Assembly: GCA_015680905.1 (NCBI GenBank)
Contig: CM027381.1
Coordinates: forward strand, 89,801,501 to 89,865,500
Direction: 5' to 3'
DNA from: Coptis chinensis
Lineage: Eukaryota > Streptophyta > Magnoliopsida > Ranunculales > Ranunculaceae
Length of the DNA stretch: 64,000 nt
The notes under the pieces are model-generated. The model did no database searches. It was not told the DNA's origin and saw nothing but the letters and a program-made list of their open reading frames with translations. Shown here one piece after another: positions 49,976 to 60,626 of the stretch; the stretch's first letter is position 1; each line of letters starts with the position of its first letter. A program made the translations under genes and the position numbers.

Positions 49976-51418
49976 TGATATTAGCTTTTCCTTATGTTAG
50001 AGATTAGAATCTCTAATTTGGTACAAAAGCAACTCAAAGTTCCTTACTCACGATTTTCATTTTCGTAGAGCTAAAGTAAGGATTCGAACCAACCTAAAGT
50101 CTAGGACAACTACAAATTGTTTGTTACTCTTAGGGAACTAATGAGTAAGGTTATATTACTAATGCTAGGTTTCTTTCCTACACAACATTAAGAAAAACAT
50201 TAAAGTTTGAAATCATGCACTTAATACAAAAGACAAATTACTAAAGAAAAAAAAGTGGAGAGCTAATCCTCCTCATGTGAAACTAACATTTAGTTGTTGA
50301 TTTGAAAAGTTTATTGATTCTTCCTAGACTCATAGACAAGCCCCTAATGGAAGAAAACTTGATCCCTAGCATGTACAACTCACTTAAGAGCTCATACATG
50401 CTAGCAAGTGGAACCAAGCAATGACTTATCTCTAAGCTCATTGCTTTGATTCCTAACTAGACACTACACCAACTATCATTTTGGGATAGGATGTAGAGCT
50501 AGTTGTTCTTCCTAATAACCTACCAAACCAACAACAATTGTTTTTCCCTCACATGAGTTGGATTAACTCCCCAAAAGGGAAGTTAGCTCATGATCCTTGG
50601 GACAAGGAAATTATAACTAGAAAAACAAAAAGAGAGAGAAGAGGAAGAAGATAAACAATCAAACTCACTTGCTTTTTATTTTCTAGAAGAAAACTAAGGT
50701 GTCCTCCATTAAAAACTATTACAAGCTTTCTTACAAAAACTAAAACTAAAAACTAAAAATGGCTAAGGAACTAAAATAATACAAGGTAAGGAAAATAAGT
50801 CAAGGGAGTAAATGGAGTGTCCCCCCCTTGTTTTGTTTTCTTCTCCATTTGAGAGACATCTCATTTCCTCCCATGTGAAACATCAAACCACATTTACTTC
50901 ATTTTTATCCACCACATTAAAACAAAGTGACACCTTGCCTTTTTTTTCACTATTAACACCTAATCTAATTAATTACATGCAAGGTGTCAACTTTGCACTA
51001 ATAATTTGTCATTTTTGTCTTGACATGCTCCATGATTGATGACTCATCCAATCTTGTGGGCCCGCATAGTGGGTCCTATGTGTAGTCCAGTGGCGGTCCG
51101 GTCTTTGGGCAATTTTACAACTTCCCGCCTATGCGTAGAGTTCATCGCCCTAATTGTTTGAGCATCTCATTTGTCGCATTCGGAGTCCTAGTTCAAGAGG
51201 TAGGAGCTTCGGAAGTTTGATGCTTCTGTGTGGATTTGGAAGAATTCATATATATGTCGTTCCTCGTGCTTTATCGCAGGTTTAAACCATATTTCCATAT
51301 TTACTACGAATACCTGCAAAAGTATGAAAACATATTTATTTCATGATTATTAAACACATAGTTAACCAAATTTATATGTCTCAACGGGGTTTTATAATAC
51401 ACTTTTGGGTGCTTATCA
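49976..51418 (-). repeat. 5' LTR of the complete Athila-like element
   Basis: 1,443 bp, near-identical to 34997-36438. Right edge GCTTATCA at 51418 is followed by the target duplication ACCTA. Confidence 0.9.
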
Positions 51419-51423
51419 ACCTA

Positions 51424-52475
51424 CATATTAACCTAAGTTTCTAAAAACTATTCTAATATAAGAGCTAACGTGAAACTTCTAGACTATTATCATCATAGAG
51501 AAAGAAACAATACCAATATTCCTAAGTGTATAACATAAACTTTTTATTTATATTTTTAATTTTTTTTTAATTTTTTTTACTATAAAACAAGTGCATATTA
51601 TACATGTATTATCCAAATAGGTGCCTTACTTTACGCGTGTTTCTATGCCACCCCCAAACAAGAACACGCTTTGTCCTCAAAGTATAAAAATAAGAAGGGT
51701 AGAAAATACCATGGAAATGCGTGAAAATTGAAGAACACCTGCAAACAAATTTAGAACATACTAATATATATAAATAAAAACAGACGCAACTCTATATGAG
51801 TTCCACCCGTTATGGGGTTAACAAAATTAAATTGCTTGGGACATAAGCAGACACGAACAAAAATAAAAACTTACCTCATATCTCGCATTTACTCGTCCTC
51901 CTCAATAAAGAACTGAGGTTCCTTGACATCCTGCCATGCCATGATAATTTGCCAGGCCTCACACCATTTATCATCTACAATCGCTAACCGGTCAAGCGCC
52001 ACTTGGTCGGATGGGGTGTAAGGGGAAACCCAATTAGGTTGTAGCCTCCACCCCGACCAAGTCATTGCACGGAATGAGCGTATAATGCAGTTGGTGGGTC
52101 GCACAATGTCAACCCGGCCCCAACCCAATCTGTGAAACGGGCACAAAAATTCGGAAAGAAACATAGCATTATTCGACAAACTAAGACAGGCATAAGAAGA
52201 TACTTATACCTCATACTGTGAGCTCGGGCTAAACTAGAAACTAAGGTCCGGGGAAAGTCATAGAGTATACGTCCCGTGGCTAAAGCAAGGAAGACGTTGC
52301 AAGTGGCGTCATTCACAGAAGAAAAACACCATTCCCCTAAGATGTTTAACATGATAAAAAAATATCATTGTGCCCACGTTCAGGGACAAGCTACCAAGGG
52401 CTACGTTATATTGCCCTTGGTCCTATATACGGAAAATTCCTTCCCCATAAGCCTCATGCAAAACCTCATAGGTGT
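51424..52475 (-). mobile_element. Older Athila-like element, resumed (3' internal region and accessory ORF)
   Basis: Sequence continues directly from 34996 once the insertion and one ACCTA are removed, matching 54001-55050 of the duplicate. It contains the accessory ORF remnant (51889-52352) and then stops at about 52475, where it is joined to the start of an LTR. Confidence 0.75.
51889..52352 (-). pseudogene. Accessory (env-position) ORF remnant, copy 2
   Basis: Frames include FLALATGRILYDFPRTLVSS, LARAHSMRYKYLLMPVLVCR, IVRPTNCIIRSFRAMTW and LDRLAIVDDKWCEAWQIIMA, closely matching copy 3 (54465-54896). No recognised catalytic domain. The MLCFF stretch is hydrophobic but short. Broken in a few places. 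Confidence 0.6.
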
Positions 52476-52563
52476 ACATCATTAACTCTTATTTCTTACT
52501 CGTATAATTAGTCTAAAAGTATTATTATTAAAGGGTTAAAACTATAGTTTTGGGCTCTTATCA
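52476..52563 (-). repeat. LTR stub at a duplication junction
   Basis: About 85 bases matching the U3 start of the 31786-33650 LTR (GGGTTAAAACTA...GGGCTCTTATCA versus 33630-33650), followed by the same polypurine tract. The rest of the LTR is absent. Confidence 0.7.
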
Positions 52564-53325
52564 AACCATCCCCAAACAGCATTTTGCTTGTCCTCAAGCA
52601 AATATGAGAAATTAGCATAAGTGACAAAAAATGGAGTTCTAACTAATCTCGTTTCTCCAAGTGTGATTGCATTGACCATATGCAACAAGACCTTAAACCA
52701 CTAGGAATTCCCTAGTGGACGAGTTATAGCCTCGTGAGAGTTTTCCAGTGAAGGTACTCACAAACTTCATCTATACTACAACGACTAAGAAATAAAACTA
52801 TTGTTTCCTTATTTATGCTCCCAATTATCTATATATCTCACTAGCAATGAATAAATAATAATCAAGTCGAAACCTAAGCTAATATATGCATAATAATCAA
52901 TCATCTACGAATAAACATATATACAATGAGTAATACTATGGAATGCACTAGCAGATCCGTTTTTGAAAACTCGGAATAGCGTCCTTCAGTAGGTCCTCAC
53001 ATAAATGTCAAGACAAAAACCACTCTGATTTTTCCGCTCAAGTTTCGTCACTCCAGTGTGTAGTGGGCACACTTTACCTTACAATCTCAATGACACACAA
53101 GGAAGCCGGAGTCGATCAAACACATCTGCCACTTACTATCACACTAATCTATTTCTAATTGAGCTAGAGGTCTTTATTAGGTGTTGCGGGGATTAGGAGA
53201 TGGTTTAAGAAAGAAGGAAATGGATATTCAAAATCGACAAGTTTGAGATAATAGAGTCTTCATATTATGTAACTAGAGAAAACCTTGTTCTTTACTTTTG
53301 TTTCTACACTCTGTTTCCATCCTTA

Positions 53326-53419
<94 letters not shown>

Positions 53420-54464
53420 TTTTTTGACCTTTGATTCTATTTTTGGAGTTCTAACTCTTTATTTTCTTTTATTTATTTTTTATTTGGATGGAAACTTTCT
53501 TTTATTATTTGAAGCGACTAACAAATTCTTGATTTTAAAGGTCTTTCTCTTTTCTATTATTCATCTCTATTATTAGACTCATTCAAAGAATAGGTAGTTT
53601 GATTTTTTTTTTTTTTTTTTTTTTTTTGATTTTTATTTTGTTTGTTTTGTAACAAGGTAAAGGATTTGCGGTTTATGAAAGGCTAAAGAAAGGCTCAGAG
53701 GGGCGACTACCGGAAAATAATTCATAGGTTTGAATTTTTGGCTATATCGATCCAAAGAGGGCCTAAATTCTCGCTTAGGATATGGTATAGTGATCAAGCA
53801 AGTGGACGTGTAATTTCTCAATCCGGATTTTACTTCTCCCTTGTGTCATTTCTCAAATGTTTCACTCATACAAGGCTTTAGGCTATATTCTCACAGGATT
53901 TGTAGATTAAGTATTCTAGCTTAGATTTCAGAAACTTACTACCAACAATCATAGATACTCATGTAACATATTTATGATAGATGCAAGGATTATTACCTAT
54001 ATATTAACCTAAGTTTCTAAAAACTATTCTAATATAAAAGCTACGTGAGATTTCTAGATTATCAAGGGCCTAGAGAAGGAAATCAATACCAATATTCCTA
54101 AGTGTATAACATAACTTTTTTTATTTATATTTTTTTTAAATTTTTTGATTTTTTTTTTAACTAGAAAACAAGTGCATATTGTACATATCTATATCCTAAC
54201 AGATGCCTTAATTACACGTGTTTCTATGCCCCAAACAAGAAGCATGCTTTGTCCTCAAAGTATTTAAATAAATAGGGTAGAGAAATACCATGGAAATGCA
54301 TGAAATTCTGGAACATCTGCAAAACAAGGTTAAACATACTAATATATAAAATAAAAACTGACGCAACTCTATAAGAGTTCCACCCATTATAGGTTTAATG
54401 AGAAATAAATTGCTTGGGACATAAACAGACACTAACTGAAATAAAAACTAACCTTAACTCCCGT
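52564..54464 (-). mobile_element. Second copy of the older element's 3' internal region
   Basis: Aligns with 33651-34996 plus 51419-51890 without interruption. It preserves the uninterrupted ATTATTACCTATATATTAACC at 53989-54009, the empty site for the insertion at 34997. Non-coding. It carries a long (TA)n tract (53330-53402) and poly-T runs that expand it relative to copy 1. Confidence 0.75.
53330..53427. repeat. (TA)n microsatellite followed by poly-T
   Basis: About 36 TA repeats, then ~24 T. It gives a false IYIYIY reading frame. Confidence 0.95.
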
Positions 54465-55440
54465 TTAATCCTCATCCTCATTTTCTTCAATAAGGAAATG
54501 AGGTTCCTTTGCATCCTGCCATGCCATGGTAATTTGCCAGGCTTCACGCCACTTATCGTCTACTATAGCTAACCTGTCAAGCACCACTTGGTTGGATGGG
54601 GTGTAAGGTGCAACCTGATGAGGTTGTATCCTCCACCCTTGCCAAGTCATTGCACGGAACGATTGAATAATACAATTGGTGGGTCTCACAATGTTGACCC
54701 CAACCCAATCCGTGAAACGGGCACAAAAGACAGGGAAGAAACATAGCATAATACAGCAAATTAAAACAGGTATAAGAAGGTACTTATGCCTCTTGCTATG
54801 GGCTCGGGCTAAACTAGACATTAGGGTCTGGGGAATATCGTAGAATGTACGTCCCCTAGCTAAAGCAAGGAAAATATCACAAGTTTCGTCATTCACAGAA
54901 GAATAACGTCACTCCCTTCTAATGTTTAGCATGATCCAAAACATAACAGTGCCCACGTTCATAGACAGGCTACCAAGGGCGACGTTATAATTCCCTTGGT
55001 TCTCTATCCTAAAGATTCCTGCCCCGTAATGCTCATGCAAATCCTCATAGTTATACATGTACATATTAATTATCTACCAAATAGGCCCATGAGTCTTGTA
55101 TTTCAGCGGGCATAGCAAGTCCAAGAACAAAGGCTAGCAAGAACCTGGAAATTTCCATTAGTTCATCCTCAATGGTGATGGAGAACACCTGTTCTCCATC
55201 TGGTCTATCAAAGAACTTACAATTATCATAAAAATAAGATGTAAGTGCAAGAGAATAAAGTTCATCAGGACTTACCAAGAGCGGCTCCCAGCCTGCTAGA
55301 ATGATCACTTCGCGAAACCACGCACCATAGGTGTCACTTTGGAACAAGTCTTCAAAAGACTGTTCCGGTATGATACGAGGGGATGTCATCACCAAACTAC
55401 TCGCTAGAACAGCTGCATACGATCCTGGAACAACCCACAA
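54465..55440 (-). pseudogene. Accessory (env-position) ORF remnant, copy 3
   Basis: The most complete copy. The N-terminal part (55066-55440) has PRIIPEQSFEDLFQSDTYGA and LALTSYFYDN. The C-terminal part (54465-54896) has FLALARGRTFYDIPQTLMSS, FFPVFCARFTDWVGVNIVRP and LDRLAIVDDKWREAWQITMA. The order matches copy 1 at 38301-39195. No enzyme motif is seen. Function unknown; calling it env-like rests only on position in the family. Broken in a few places. Confidence 0.6.
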
Positions 55441-55568
55441 AAAATTGGAATTTTTCGTGTCTACGAGACTTTTATCCGTAATTGATAGTTATCATATATT
55501 TTTGCTTTATCTATTATCATTATTATTATTATTATTATACTAGGAAAATAAAAAGACGGGGTGTTATA
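55441..55568 (-). repeat. LTR stub of a chromovirus-like element
   Basis: On the minus strand TATAACACCCCGTC begins at 55568 next to the pol 3' flank, the place and style of a Tekay-type LTR start (TGTAACACCCC). Only ~130 bases precede the junction with the accessory ORF region. A short TTA repeat lies at 55516-55538. Confidence 0.5.
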
Positions 55569-56796
55569 ATATACACACCTTAAAAGGATCTCGTCCCAAG
55601 ATTCAAGGTAGAGTATCTGAGAAGAGCTCAGGATGCATCTGCCTTATCTTATCTTCAAGTTCCCAAGTCACATCATTTTTTCTTTCACTCCACTGCACTT
55701 TTACCAAGTTTACAATCCTCCTCCTAAGGTGTTTCACATCCCTATCTACTATTGTGATAGGCCTCACTGTAAAAGTTACATCATCGTTCAACTCTAGCTC
55801 TACTGGCTGAACAACCTCAGTAGGATCTTTCACACATTTCCGTAGCATAGACACGTGGAAGACATCATATCATGAATCATCGCTAAGTTAGGCGGCAAAG
55901 CAAGACGATACGCCAAACTACCAACGGAGGCTACTATCTCATATGGTCCAATATATCGTGGACTCAACTTTCCTTTCATGTCAAACCTCATAACTCATCT
56001 CATAGGGGAAACCTTCAAAAACACAAAATCGCCTACAGAAAACTCAACCCGTTTCCTCTTCAAATCTGCATAACTTTTCTGCCTACTCTGTGTTGTCTTA
56101 ATCCTTTCTCTAATGAATTTAATCTGTTCAGATGTCTCTCTCACTATCTCAGGCCCAAGCAATACTCGGTCTCCCACGTCTGCCCAACAAGCAGGTGATC
56201 GACATGGACGCTCATACAAAGCCTCAAAGGGTGCCATACCGATGTTCGACTGGAAACTGTTATTATATGCAAACTCCACCAAAGGTAAATGCTCCTCCCA
56301 TCCTCCACCAAAATCCATTACACAAGAGCGTAACATATCTTTTAATATCTGATTCACCCTCTCCGTCTGTCCATCTGTCTGAGGATGATAAGCAATACTC
56401 ATCGTCAAACTAGTACCCATAGCACGCTAAAAACTCTTCCAGAACTCGGAAGTGAACAAAGGATCTCAATCTGAAACAATACTCACTGGAATCCCATGTA
56501 ACCTGACCACTTCTCGAATGTACAAGGAAACCAACTTATCTCAGATTTCTCACGCGTCAATAGGAATGAAATGAGCAGACTTCGTTAAACGATCAACAAT
56601 AACCCAAATAGATTCATTACCTCTCCGAGACGTAGGCAAGCCATCAATGAAATCCATAGAAATGTGCTCCCATTTCCACATCGGTATCTCTAATGGCTGC
56701 AATAATCCAGAAGGCCTCTGATGTTCTGCCTTAACCTGCTGACAAGTTAAACACTGAGAAATATATTCTCCAACATCTCTTTTCATTCCTTCCCAC
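55569..56796 (-). pseudogene. Ty3/gypsy chromovirus pol fragment: integrase and chromodomain
   Basis: Minus strand, in order: [20 protein letters not shown] (integrase zinc-binding end) and [20 protein letters not shown] with [15 protein letters not shown] (core start, catalytic D in M-D-F), 56786-56550. Next AYHPQTDGQTERVNQILKDM and WEEHLPLVEFAYNNSFQSNI (core end, with the E of Q-T-E-R), 56420-55995. Last a chromodomain-like end VKVQWSERKNDVTWELEDKI (55603-55854). The family is chromovirus, probably Tekay. It is cut on its 5' side by the CACTA element at 56797 and is broken at a few places. Confidence 0.85.
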
Positions 56797-56814
56797 CACT
56801 ACACCATAACAGGC

Positions 56815-57125
56815 TATTTGCAACGACAAAAAACCGTTGCTAATAATTTTCGCAACGCTTTTTAAGTGTTGCAAATATGGCGTGGGTAAAGTGTTAGAAA
56901 TATTTGCAACGGTTAATAAGCGTTGCAAACAGAAATTTCCAACGGTTATTAACCGTTGCAAACAAAAATTTCCAACGCTTTTTTATTTCACAAACGCTTT
57001 TTAAGCGTTAGTAATTTGTTAAAAATATTACCAACGGTTCTTAACCGTTGCAAAGTTGTTAGTGAATTTAGAAAAAATAATTTAAAAAATGTTTGTAACG
57101 GTTATAAACCGTTGCTGATGGGTTG
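56815..57125. repeat. CACTA subterminal repeats
   Basis: Repeated palindrome-like units built on AACGGTT and AACCGTT, for example CAACGGTTATTAACCGTTGC (about 56941-56960) and CCAACGGTTCTTAACCGTTG (57031-57051). Variants AACGCTTTTTAAGCGTT are also present. About eight half-sites are visible. In CACTA elements such motifs bind the element's TNPA-like protein. Confidence 0.8.
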
Positions 57126-58303
57126 CTGATAAAAAAAAAACAATCTCATATATTTTGTAGCGAGACCAGCTAAACCTACAATAAACATATATTACTATGT
57201 GCCCGGATTCATAGCCACGCTCACACACATATACAATATGGTGTATCACACTCTAACAAATAGAAAGTCATATCAACCTAAAGAAATTACTAAACTGATC
57301 AAGAATTTTCAGTAACCTTCAAGGAACAAAAGCTGATCCCACAGAGACCATTACTCTAGATAGATTCCCATATTATGTGAAGATATAATACAATTTCTTC
57401 ATATACAAAAAGTGGTGTTAAATTACCAAAATCAGCGGGAGATTTCAGTCGCCAGCAAGACATGCTTGAGATTGAGACCTTGAGTTCTCGTAATTCTTAG
57501 ATCCGGTGCTTTCCTCGACGAGGAACTATCGAGCTTTTGACAGAGAAACACCAATCTGTTCTTTGTGTAGTTTATTCCTATCGGGATGCTCTTTGTCCAA
57601 TTCAAACCTATTACAAGACAAGGAACAAACCGAGTAATGTTGGCATGAACTGAAAAGCTGATAATTTGCATATAAGCCGATATGTGAAGCAAATATAAAG
57701 GTTCCAGCTCTTACAACTGCCTACATTAAAATGGAAAGCATGTTTGTCAAATTAAGGGACGTTCCATGGTCATTAACAATAAGAAGTGCTTGCGGGACCA
57801 TCTACAGAATAAAAAAGTGATGGTCGAATTACACTACTTATTTATCAACAAAAAGAGAAGGGAAAGGAAAACTACTTTCACCATTGTACCGAAAGCTGAA
57901 ATCTCTTTTTTAGTCCATATGTTTTTCTTTGTATCTTACAAAATATATTGAGTTTTACATTGAAGAGGTCAGGAAATTCAAAAGAGTTGATTTTTGTATG
58001 ACTTTCCTACTATGGAGATAATGTTCATCAAGTACATGTTGGCAATCCATTAGTTACTATAACCTCGTAAATACAAATCACGAAGTTTTTTTGGAGTATG
58101 GCTTCATTTTTATTTTACTTTTATTTTTTCATTCTAGTTTTCGCTTTCCACACTTGTATAGCATTACTAATATGTTTGAAGTGCGTGGATTGGTGAGATT
58201 TTAATGTCTAACAACTTATACATATATAGTAAAGTTTCCAATGTTCAATGCAATATAGCAAAACAAGTAATTAATTAAACAAATTCAAGTACAACTTGCT
58301 TAC
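57126..58303. other. CACTA interior, no recognised gene
   Basis: Minus-strand frame 57432-57692 contains LDSSSSRKAPDLRITRTQ and could be a transcript leader, but matches nothing I know. The rest is AT-rich and non-coding. Confidence 0.3.
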
Positions 58304-58384
58304 CAATGTCGCGACACTCTTAAGCAAGGCCCAAAGAATTGCAAAGATGCAATCCGTGGGTCTGCTTTGTGCTTTGTCAAAATT
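58304..58384 (-). pseudogene. GDAP2-like macro-domain protein, second captured exon (decayed)
   Basis: Bounded by CTG-derived acceptor CAG (58387-58385) and donor GTAAGC (58303 leftwards). It begins NFDKAQSRP, matching NLDEAHSSP that directly follows VVNSTNE in plant GDAP2-like proteins. After a frameshift it resembles GLHAAAGPGLAEECATLG at the DNA level (GGATTGCATCTTTGC, GGGCCTTGCTTAAGAGTG). It carries at least one frameshift and a stop, so it cannot encode the macro domain. Confidence 0.65.
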
Positions 58385-58487
58385 CTGTTCATCACATCAA
58401 GTCACAAATACAATAGTTCATATACATCCACTAAAATATTAAGCATGCTCAGCATACACGAATTTGAATTTCACCATAGCTACTCAC

Positions 58488-58617
58488 CTCATTAGTGGAG
58501 TTAACCACAGCATCAACTTGAAGGTTCCAAGGATTTCCTCGCCACAAATATATCTTCGAATTAACATCATGGTCAAATATAAGCATCCCGCCTCGAGTAG
58601 TGGTTGTAGCCACACTC
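58488..58617 (-). pseudogene. GDAP2-like macro-domain protein, first captured exon
   Basis: The minus strand translates without a stop as TTTTRGGMLIFDHDVNSKIY, then LWRGNPWNLQVDAVVNSTNE, ending at donor GTGAG (58487 leftwards). Plant GDAP2-like proteins (macro domain plus CRAL-TRIO) have TTATRGGM near the start, then HEINSRIYLWRGEPWNLEVD and AVVNSTNE. V-D-A-V-V-N-S-T-N-E is the ADP-ribose binding start of the macro domain. Relative to the host protein the stretch between RGGM and the DH..NS part is missing, so it is a deleted fragment. Known role of the family: ADP-ribose binding; no function expected from this piece. Confidence 0.75.
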
Positions 58618-60508
58618 CTATACATATTCCTAATCCAAAAATTCTATATCTTTGATACCCAACTCTTTTTACACAGCCACAAATCTCAATTCTACTCCAA
58701 ACTCCAAAAACTAACTAAAACAATCCACACCAAAACTTTATTACACTCACTTTTCAAATCAAAACCCCATATTACATAAATTTAAATCCAAAGACCTGAA
58801 TCCAAAGACCTGAAGAGTATGACAGTCCTATCGCCAACCCAAACCTGTAAAGTATAATTCAATCGGAGAAACTCCAACATTAAAGCAATACATTGAATAT
58901 AGTATGGCGGAATATTTGTTCAGAACCTCAAAATCACACCTTAAATTAATTCCATTTTGTCCTTCGCTTCAACACCAAGCGAACTGTTCATATTTGAAAG
59001 AAGTAAGAAAAAGTAGCTAAACTAATCAAAACCCTATACAACTATACATCTTAGTTGACAAATATGACAAGATATGGCCTCCTTATTCAAACAATAAGGG
59101 TCACGCATAACTTCTCATAAGTCATATCAGCACTCCATACACATGTGACACCATTGCCTTAGCGAATACCTAATGAGAGAATATTACATTAATGATGTAT
59201 ACACCTAGGCCTTTTCTTTTCAGAAACAGTGTTAAATTCCTAAGAAAGAGTTTGGAAAAATCATTTGGGAGAAAATGGCAAAATTTTGCCTTAGCCTACA
59301 GTTCAAACAAGACACTATAAAGCTCATTTACAAACATAATTTCGCATATGGTAATACAATGATCACATGGCAATCTACTAAACAAACGATGGTGGAGAAT
59401 CTCAAACACTCTACTACATAAAACAGGCCATTAATGCCTATGTCTCGGATCTATTATTCGTCATACCAAACAACGTGAAGCATTCATTCAATAAGCTCCT
59501 AGTGACGTTTACAATTAATGACTTCTTCTTACTCCTAAAAGTGAATCAATTGTTAAAACTTATAAACATGAATTAGCATGTGCATATGCCTGTGACAAAC
59601 ATTACTGACTGTTAATTTCATTGTTTATATAGACAAGCCAAACAAGTATCCAAAACAAGTAGACAAGTTGTACTTTCTACTAAACATGGGAAGTTATCAA
59701 AACAGGAATTTGATAATAAGGTAGCAAGAAACTTACTTGCTCATCTGCTATTTTGCGTAGCGGTGATCTTCCCCCGATATTGAGCTAACAATCTAATTAG
59801 AAACAAAAAAATTAACAAATATTGAGCTAACAATCTAATTAGATTACTCGAAAATCAATATATGCAAATAAGAAAGTTAAAAAGTAAAGATTTGGAAAAA
59901 CTTACCCCAAAACTCAAACGACAATATTCCATACTCCTCGAAGGTTTAGGGGAGAGTCTAATGCTCGAAGCACACCTGAGTACGAGAGAATTAAAAGGAG
60001 TTGGACACTTGGAAAACTGACGACGGGACTGGTTTGATGGACTAGGATTGAAAATTACACAAGGTGTATAGCTAAGCAGGCCTTGGGTATCAAGTTTCAG
60101 TGAAAACAACCTGATATTCTTGGAGGTTTCATATTCAAGGAGGTTCAAAAATATTAGATGAAAAATATATCACAGGTTAATTTCTGATTTATTCCTTTCT
60201 CTCACTATTTTTGGTTGTAGATGCATAAAAGGTGCGTGTAACAGTTTATATGCATTCATTACCATTTCATACATTGATCACACTAGTTATTCTGTTCTAT
60301 ATCAAGGATAAAAAAATAGTTACCATAATGAGTTGATTAGAAGGGACAGGTTTTAGACTGTTCACATTTAAACATTGAGTGATTGAGATAATATTAAACA
60401 GTATGAGAATCCAAGGACTACCTGCTAGTATGCTACCACTTTGTTCATAGTAGTAGGTATAGGAACAAATGAAGAATATCGTAAATTCGTAATATATTAA
60501 AATATAAC
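58618..60508. other. CACTA interior, no firm gene
   Basis: Mostly AT-rich and non-coding. One minus-strand frame (59855-60148) includes LFSLKLDTQGLLSYTPCVIF and ends at a GTAAG donor-like site near 59905. It might be another captured exon, but I do not recognise it. Confidence 0.3.
60320..60475. repeat. Direct repeat, copy 1
   Basis: About 155 bases ~95% identical to 61924-62082: shared TTAGACTGTTCACATTTAAA and CATAGTAGTAGGTATAGGAA. It lies just downstream (minus sense) of the POLA fragment. Confidence 0.85.
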
Positions 60509-60626
60509 CTCGAGCTCTGTGGAGAAGAATATCCAAGTCAAACCCGGATATGTTGTGCCCAACAAGGACATCAATCGTCCAATTTGTGTAATTCAAGCAT
60601 CGAAGCGATTCAACAAGGCTCTTTCA
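60509..60626 (-). pseudogene. POLA1: DNA polymerase alpha catalytic subunit, captured exon fragment
   Basis: Minus-strand sequence after acceptor TTTTGCAG (60627 rightwards) reads ERALLNR, then after a frameshift LELHKLD, then after another DVLVGHNISGFDLDILLHRA, ending before a GTTATA donor-like site. This is the exonuclease-fold region of the replicative polymerase: VGHNISGFDLDVLLHRA is a hallmark of plant POLA. The G-H-N and F-D-L-D residues are kept. Two frameshifts mean it cannot be translated as such. No neighbouring POLA exon is recognisable, so it is an isolated fragment. Confidence 0.8.

Larger units (their letters stand above)
34997..51418 (-). mobile_element. Complete Athila-like Ty3/gypsy retrotransposon
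   Basis: A 16.4-kb element read on the minus strand: 5' LTR (51418-49976), primer site, leader, gag, protease, RT, RNase H/integrase, a long spacer, accessory ORFs in the env position, polypurine tract, 3' LTR (36438-34997). A 5-bp target duplication ACCTA flanks it (34992-34996 and 51419-51423). The LTRs differ at about 22 bases plus one indel over 1,442, by eye about 98.4% identical. At the commonly used plant LTR rate of 1.3e-8 this suggests roughly 0.6 million years. Structurally it looks whole, but the coding part is broken in several (at least six or so) places. The Athila assignment rests on the GGCGCC primer site, protease and RT sequence style, and the extra 3' ORF. Confidence 0.85.

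Noticed and set aside
53298-53576. 92-codon frame with a long IYIYIY run
   Set aside because: Translation of the (TA)n microsatellite.
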